Source: Theropithecus gelada | Taxonomy: Eukaryota > Chordata > Mammalia > Primates > Cercopithecidae | NCBI RefSeq assembly: GCF_003255815.1 | Contig: NC_037689.1 | Coordinates: 53,197,875-53,261,874 of the forward strand | Reading direction: 5' to 3' | Length of the DNA: 64,000 nucleotides | Shown: positions 57,870 to 64,000 of the stretch, piece after piece | Layout of the letters: each line of letters starts with the position of its first letter | Numbering within the stretch: position 1 is the first letter of the stretch | Made by a program: the position numbers and the translations under genes | The notes under the pieces: model-generated | Seen by the model: only the letters and a program-made list of their open reading frames with translations | Told to the model about the DNA's origin: nothing | The model's database searches: none

Positions 57870-58208
57870 CAAGTTGCAAACTAGCAGACTTTGGGCTAAA
57901 TTTGGCATGCACAAATGTTTTGATTAGCCCACACAGTTTTTGGTTTTTTTTTATTTGAATTACTCAACATTTAAATATTCAGAGATATTTTACAGAATAA
58001 TCCAACCTTCTGACTTCTCATTTAAAAGGAACGATTTGTACATGCTGGGCTCCCATTCTTGCATGATAATAATTTTCTGGAGCCACCATTCTATAAAGGC
58101 ACATCCATTCTATAGTCCCTATCAGCTCCCACTAACTTACGCTTCACTAGCCTCGCCTATTTACAGTAGCAGGCTAGCCCCTGTTGGCATTTAAGTTTGC
58201 AACCTCAG
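57870..58208 (+). mobile_element. hAT-like element remnant with inverted termini
   Basis: CAAGTTGCAAACTAGCAGAC at the left and AGTTTGCAACCTCAG at the right are imperfect inverted repeats of the GGTTGGCAAACT kind. Interior GGGCTAAATTTGGCATGC and TTAGCCCACACAGTTTTTGG resemble the same group. Name uncertain. Confidence 0.6.
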
Positions 58209-58314
58209 GTTTAGACCAGCAAAGTTTGACCATAGCAATCTTAGAGTATCTAAGTGTGCTTTAAGTCAACTGACATTGACACAAGAAGAAATAGAAAATT
58301 GGAATAGCCCTGTA

Positions 58315-60035
58315 GTATTTAAGAAATGAATATTGTAATTATAAATTTTCCCACTAGGAAAACTCCAAGGCCAAATCATATCACTGGCAGAAATACCAAT
58401 CTTAAGTAAACTCTTCCAGAGACTAGAAGAGGCAACGTTTCCCTACTTTCCTTTATGAAACCAGAATAATCCACACACCAAACCTTGACAAGAATGGCAG
58501 ACCAATATAATTAATAAACATGGATGCAATAACTCTAAAGGAAATACTAGCAAATCAATTCTAATAGTGAATGTTTAGAATCAAGTACTGGGCCAACTGG
58601 ATATCCATATTATGAAAAATAAAACTCAATCTCTATCTCACATATTACAGAAAAGATCAATTCCAGGTGTACTGTATATCTAAATGTAAAAGTTAAAAAA
58701 TAGTAAGTTTCTAGAAGCTAATACAAGAGGATTCATTCATTATCTTGTATAAGGAAATATTTCTTAAATAGGACACAAAAGAACCCTAAAGAAAAATTTA
58801 TATATTGGACTATATTAAAATTAATATTATATAAAACTATCAATCAAAAGAAGCAATTGAATTAAAAAGAAAGCTATAAAATGGGAGAAGATATTTGCAA
58901 CACATACAATTTACAGTTACAAACTAGAATATGTAAAAAACTACAGATCAATAAGAAAAAGAAGGATGAATCAATAAAAAAATAGGCAAGCGATTGAATA
59001 GATACTTCACAAAACAGGATCTCCAAAATGGTCAATAGATACATGTAAAAAAATATTCAACCTCATAAGTAATCAGACAATTGCAAATTAAAATAACAAT
59101 GAGATTCTACTCACACACTCACTGCAATGGCGACAATTTTAGACTAACAAGTATCAAGTATTGTTGAGATGTGGAGCTACCAGAACTTTCATATACTGCT
59201 AATGATGATGTAAATTGGTACAACCACTTTGGAAAACCAGGAGTATCTACTAAAGCTCAGCATATGCCTAACCTCAACATAGGCAATTTTACTACAAAGT
59301 ATATACCAAACATAGTTGTACACACATGTGCGCCAAAAAGTACACGAAAGAATGTTCATAGGAGCCTCACTCATACTGTCTTCCAACTGGAAAGAACCAA
59401 AATGTTCCCCAACAATAGAATGGATAAATTATAGTATATATTTTAAATGGGATATCAAATAGCAATGAAAAGGTATGACAGATTCATGCAACAACATGAG
59501 TTAATCTCATAAACACAATGCTGAGTCCCTGATAAAAAGGTTATATACTGTACAATTCCATTTTTATAGAGTTCAAATAAACAGGCAAAACTCAATCATA
59601 GTGTTATAAGGCAGAGTAGCAGTTACCTTTAAGATGAGGGAGGAATAGTGATTGGGAGAGGGAATGTGGGTGAGGTAGGGTGGTGATTTCTGTGGTAGTA
59701 GTTATATTCTATGTTTCTCCTCAAGTTTTTCATTTTGAAAATTTTAAACCAACTGAAATGCTAAAAGAACACCCATAAACCATTCACTTAGACTCCCCAA
59801 CTGTTAACATCATATTCTCTTTCTCTCTCTCTGTCTCTCACCGCCCCCCAACCCGGGGTGTGTGTGTGTGTGTGTGTGTGTGTGTAGTCTGGTTTTGGGC
59901 TACTGATAATGTTTTATTTACTGTCCTAGATGGCGAACATAGGTGTATTCATTTTGTGATAATTGCATTGAGCTGAGCATGTATCATCTGTATACTTTCG
60001 AATGTGTGTCATTCTTCAAGCAAAAAAAAAAGAGA
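58315..60035 (+). repeat. Old L1 (ORF2 through 3' UTR), decayed
   Basis: AGTAAACTCTTCCAGAGACTAG, AATTAATAAACATGGATGCAA, GGAGAAGATATTTGCAACAC, AATCAGACAATTGCAAATTA, AAATTGGTACAACCACTTTGG, CATTTTGTGATAATTGCATTGAGC: ordered L1 landmarks across 1.7 kb. The interior has deletions, and a (TG)n tract at 59857-59885 interrupts the 3' UTR. No frame survives. Confidence 0.88.
59857..59885. repeat. (TG)n microsatellite
   Basis: About 14 TG units, preceded by a TCTC-rich stretch. Confidence 0.97.
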
Positions 60036-60495
60036 TTCAGTCAACTTATTTTTTGAAAACAATGCATTCAATACAACACATTACTGAAATACTATGGGTA
60101 ATGATTTTTTGTTGTTGTTGTTTAGATAGCATTAGGGAAAAACTACACCATATTTTCTGATCCATTTCTTGAACAAGGATACCTCAATGTAGCAAGGAGG
60201 CTTGGGTTAAAATTGTTATGTCACAGCCTCACCTGCTGGTTGTTTTCCATAGCCATACTCTACACTTGCCTCTATTATATGGAGATAAGAAATCTCCCCA
60301 TACTTGCTGCTTTTAAAATGTTTTTAAGACAAGGTTGTTCAGGGCACAGAATGAGACACAGAGCAGGGCTATGGGGGTTACTGCCAGTGTAGGGTAGATA
60401 TTAAATTGTCCTATCAGTTAATTGACTAAGTAAAACACAGTTCTGACCCCCCGAAACAAATGGTTAAACGAGCTAGCCAAAGAAACGACATAATA

Positions 60496-60646
60496 GGCCA
60501 GGTGTCGTGGCTCACATCTGTAATCCCAGCACTTTGGGAGGCCAAGGTGGGAGGATCGCTTGAGCCAAGGAGTTCGAGACCAGCCTGGGCAACATGGTGA
60601 GACTACCCCCCGCCGCCATCTCTACAAAAAGAAAGTACAAAAAAAG
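60496..60646 (+). repeat. Single-monomer Alu with its own target duplication
   Basis: GGCCAGGTGTCGTGG to CATCTCTACAAAAAG, left monomer only, with an inserted CCCCCCGCCGCC. GAAACGACATAATA (60482-60495) recurs with two changes at 60647-60660. Confidence 0.9.
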
Positions 60647-60829
60647 GAAAGCACATAATATTTTCCAAAGCTTAGATAAAAAGTAGGATAGATGACCTGA
60701 GGATGAAAAGCAGACATAATTATAGAAGTTTTTCCTCTGTGTTTTTTACCAACAGAAATGAATGAACAATATGGCCCAACAGAACAGGCACTCAGCTTAG
60801 ACAAAAGCAACTTAGTCCCAAATTTTAGT

Positions 60830-61005
60830 CCATAGCAAATGATCTGAGATAGATCAAGACATCTCAAAGCCTCAGTTTCCAAGTCTGTAGGAATAAGAAT
60901 AATCATATATGATACTCAAACCTTCCATGGGATACTGTAAGAATCAAATGTGATAATAGAGGTGAAAGTATTTGATAAAGTGCTATACAAACACATGGGG
61001 CTATT
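60830..61005 (+). repeat. MIR SINE
   Basis: AAAGCCTCAGTTTCCAAGTCTG, GGAATAAGAATAATC, GATACTGTAAGAATCAAATG and GATAAAGTGCTATACAAAC: MIR 5' half. Confidence 0.85.
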
Positions 61006-61044
61006 TGTAAGTTATCTACCTGAATATACCCTCTACCCGAAAAA

Positions 61045-61200
61045 CCATGGCATTAGAAAGACCATGGGACCATGTATCAGAAGATCGGGTTTTCTAGACC
61101 AGTTTAGCCATGTTACTAAAATTACTTTCCCCTTTCGGACCTCCATTTTCTTATCTGTAAGACGAAGAGTTTGGGTTGGATGATCTTTAACATTCTTTCT
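61045..61200 (+). repeat. MIR-type SINE
   Basis: GGGTTTTCTAGACCAG, TTAGCCATGTTACTAAAATTAC, CCTCCATTTTCTTATCTGTAAG and GGGTTGGATGATCTTTAAC follow a MIR-family 5' region. Confidence 0.7.
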
Positions 61201-61612
61201 TCCTCTTACATTTCACAATTGTATCTCCTCACATTTGAGTAAGCTTATTTCTGCAGTCTAATTAGCTGACTGAATACTGATGACTCATTATAGAGGTGTG
61301 CTATCAGAGATAAGTTAAAGGACAAGCTTGTAATCCTAGGGTAACCGTTTTAGGAGGAGACCCATTCCCTTAAATGATAATGGCAGAAATGACCACTAAA
61401 GGAAGGCAAGAACTATCTGGTTTATGGCATTCTGAATCTATCTCCCCAAATGGAAATCAGATGTAAAATTCTTGTGCTGAGAGATGTTGTGTTGATTGAA
61501 CAGTATAGATCTACTTGATTCTCTTATTGTCATATTCATGTGTGTTTCAGTAGTGTAAACTCGGAATTGAATAGTTGCCTATGTTTGTAAGAGATATTGT
61601 AGGTTTGCTTTT

Positions 61613-61909
61613 TTTTTTTCTTTTTTTCTTTTGAGATGGAGTCTCGCTCTGTCACCCAGGCTGGAGTGCAGTGGTGCAATCTTGGCTCACTGCAAGCTCC
61701 ACCTCCCAGGTTCATGCCATTCTCCTGCCTCAGCCTCCTATCTGGGACTACAGGCGCCCACCACCATGACCGGCTAATTTTTTGTATTTTTAGTAGAGAC
61801 GGGGTTTTCCCGTGTTAGCCAGGATGGTCTCCATCTCCTGACATTGTGATCTGCCTGCCTCGGCCTCCCAAAGTGCTGGGATTACAGGTGTGAGCCACCG
61901 CAGCCGGCC
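61613..61909 (-). repeat. AluY-like, antisense
   Basis: Full Alu in reverse. GTAGGTTTGCTTTT is identical at 61599-61612 and 61910-61923. CAGCCTCCTATCTGGGAC lacks the usual GAGTAGC. Confidence 0.96.
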
Positions 61910-61964
61910 GTAGGTTTGCTTTTAATATACTTTCAGAATGTGTGGGTTAGCATTTTTTTTCCAT

Positions 61965-62030
61965 ATAACAGCTTTATTGACATACAGTATACACACCATA
62001 CGATTCACCCATTTAAGGTATACAATTCAA
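61965..62030. repeat. Possible old L1 fragment
   Basis: CAGCTTTATTGACATACAGTATACACACCATACGATTCACCC (in parts) is a motif common in old L1 flanks. Orientation not settled. Confidence 0.45.
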
Positions 62031-62032
62031 TG

Positions 62033-62333
62033 TTTTTGTTTGTGTGGTTGTTTGTTGAGACTTGCTCTGTCACCCACACTAGAGTGCAATGGCATGATCT
62101 TGGCTCACTGCAACCTCCACCTCCCAAGTCCAAGCGATTCTCCTGCCTCAGCCTCCCAAGTAGCTGGGATTACAAGCGCTCGCTATGAACATCTGGCGAA
62201 TTTTTGTATTTTTAGTAGAGATAGGGTTTCACCATGTTGGTTAGACTAGTCTCGAACTCCTGACATCAAGTGATCTGCCCACCTTGGCCTCCCAAAGTGC
62301 TTGCATTACAGGTGTGAGCCACTACACCTTGCC
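62033..62333 (-). repeat. AluS-like, antisense
   Basis: Reverse Alu from GAGACTTGCTCTGTCACCC to CACCTTGCC, more decayed than its neighbour at 61613, with a scrambled GCTCGCTATGAACATC segment in place of GCCACCACGCC. Confidence 0.93.
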
Positions 62334-64000
62334 TTGAGTTAGTACTTTATATTGGTGATATATGGAATTGATTTTAATATTTTTTGCCATTCTAGGGTGA
62401 AAGTGCTAAAATAAATTAAAACCTTATACCAGCCAAAGAAGAGGAAGCTCTCAATTATGAATGTTGAGAATATACTTACAAGAGAAATTAAACTTTGGTG
62501 ATGTAATAACTTCATTTGCATTACTTAAAGCTTGAAGTCAAAAGCTAAATGTTAAGCATACAGAAGCATGGACTCTATATGAAAGAAACAATCCAAAAAG
62601 TGACTTTTTTTTTTTTTTTTTTTTTACAATGGGAGACATTAAGAACTTTGGTAACTAACTCTTCAATATGTCCCTGATGACAGACCAATGATATATGACC
62701 AGAAGAAGCTATTAAGAAAATCTTCCTGAGGTGTTGAACATTGAACATGGATTATTCATGAAAAGATAGGAAATCTCCTTTCTGAATCAGAAGACAGTAG
62801 ATTCTTGTTGATCTGGAGTGGTTTCCATTTACCTCTGCCATGGGAATAAACTGAATGATTGCTCTATAATTGAATAGCCTTTTAAACCATACTCTATAAA
62901 TTCTATAACTATCTTATAAGTATGGTATCTAAAAATAAGACTGATAGCTTGAGGACTCATAGTTGTGAAAAACTATTGAAAGTATCATTGAAAAGGCTCA
63001 ACGTTTTCTATTTTCAAAAAGCTAATGGTAAGCTATTTTCTAATCCAATGGATGATGGCTTCAGTAAAGGCAATTTTGTCACAAAGATTTTTATGGGGAT
63101 CTGCAGTATATAGAAAGATTCTCCTGAGGAAACATGTTTACTGCTCCCTTTACAGTAGGTCAAGAGACTCTGATTTCTAGCACAGTACTATTTTATAGGC
63201 ATCTTTTAAAACCCTATCTAAAGGCAAATGAGTGGGCCCTAATGTTACAAAGAACTACTCTGAGCTAAGTGAAAGAATTAGAGTTGGATAAGTGGGAACA
63301 AATAACATGGTTCATAGCTACAATCATTGCTCACATGAATTTTACTTATAATATTCCTGATGCCAAGTCATAAACACTCTCAACATCTCATCTGACTGGT
63401 AGAACTTTCTTACTGGCATGAGATTCCTAGGCTTTTTGTTATCCTTTAGCTTTTATATTCTACGCCATGGATTGGTACCACTCTAAATTAGATCAAATTT
63501 TGGAACAATAGACATCAAGTAGGATGTTTCTAAACAAATAGCTATTCTTAATCATTTGAATTTCTATGTCATAACACATGCTTTGGCATTTATAGAGTAA
63601 CCTACTCTTAAGAAAAAATAATCTCTTCTAAAGCCTGTACTTAACTTTACAATTGTGTATATACAATTGTGTATATAGTAAGCATGGTCACTTATAAATG
63701 CTAATGTCTCAGCCAGGGAAATTGATTGATAGGAAACTGCAGAAAAGCCCCTGAAAACTAAAGTCTATAATTATATACTACATCTGGGAGTGGACTACCT
63801 GTATCAGTTTATACACCATGTTCCAAATACAATGGTAAACTAAACCTTGTCTGATGCCCTGTATGGTCTAAAAAAGAGGAGAGGGATTGAAACAAGCAAG
63901 AGGTAGAGTAGAGATGCAGTCTGAAGACCACTATTCCCAGAATGATAGAGCAAGTGACTAGTAGTAAATGTGAGGGACCTCCTGCTTATATGGTTTCTTT
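62334..64000. other. Unique intronic DNA to the window end
   Basis: A T21 tract is at 62605-62625. No repeat family or gene recognised; dystrophin exon 62 is not here. Confidence 0.5.

Larger units (their letters stand above)
32061..64000 (-). other. DMD: DMD intron 62, part upstream of the Dp71 promoter
   Basis: Intronic for full-length dystrophin and 5'-flanking for Dp71. A WW-domain exon 62 (encoding the PWERA...VPYYIN stretch) was searched for on the minus strand and not seen, so it lies beyond 64000, consistent with the large size of this intron in human. Repeats are listed separately. Confidence 0.88.

Noticed and set aside
26135..64000. Search for dystrophin exon 62 on the minus strand.
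   Set aside because: No segment encoding the first WW-domain half with suitable splice sites was seen; it most likely lies past 64000.
1..64000. tRNA, rRNA or other structural RNA genes, and microbial operons or defence systems.
   Set aside because: Nothing beyond SINE-derived sequence was seen; base composition, splice sites and repeats are those of a primate intron.

Overview
The window is primate X-chromosome DNA from inside the dystrophin gene (DMD), which runs on the minus strand here. Two short coding segments fix the locus. Positions 26073-26134 (minus) are DMD exon 63: 62 bp with AG/GT splice borders, encoding the second half of the WW domain (HETQTTCWDHP...). Positions 31823-31842 (minus) are the coding end of the alternative first exon of the short isoform Dp71, reading MREQLKG, with the last glycine codon completed by exon 63. 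Everything left of exon 63 is intron 63. Everything right of it is intron 62, which contains the Dp71 promoter. Exons 62 and 64 were looked for and not seen.

The host is most likely an Old World monkey (macaque, baboon or guenon type) rather than human. The Alu at 18304-18623 carries three sequence marks that I associate with the cercopithecid AluYRa lineage, and it has a perfect 12-bp target-site duplication.

Layout. 1-26072: intron 63, with many MIR, Alu and old L1/L2 pieces and one nearly complete Tigger1 DNA transposon (9919-12767) broken by two Alus. 25386-32453: a block of about 7 kb almost without recognisable repeats, holding exon 63, the Dp71 first intron, the Dp71 CpG-island promoter (about 31380-32060) and the Dp71 first exon. 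32454-64000: the rest of intron 62, with MER5A, L2, L1, MLT1 LTR and hAT elements, a MER6/Tigger-like MITE, Alus and several microsatellites, including a long (CTCTT)n tract attached to an Alu.

How it works: full-length dystrophin transcripts splice exon 62 (outside the window) to exon 63. Transcripts from the Dp71 promoter splice their own first exon to the same exon 63 acceptor, giving a protein that begins in the middle of the WW domain and keeps the dystroglycan/dystrobrevin-binding C-terminal part. No other protein-coding gene, structural RNA gene, CRISPR array or microbial-type system is supported. Almost all longer open frames lie in Alus or CpG-island sequence. I found no undescribed biological system; the points of interest are the promoter and its repeat-poor surroundings, the lineage-marking Alu and several nested insertions with readable histories.
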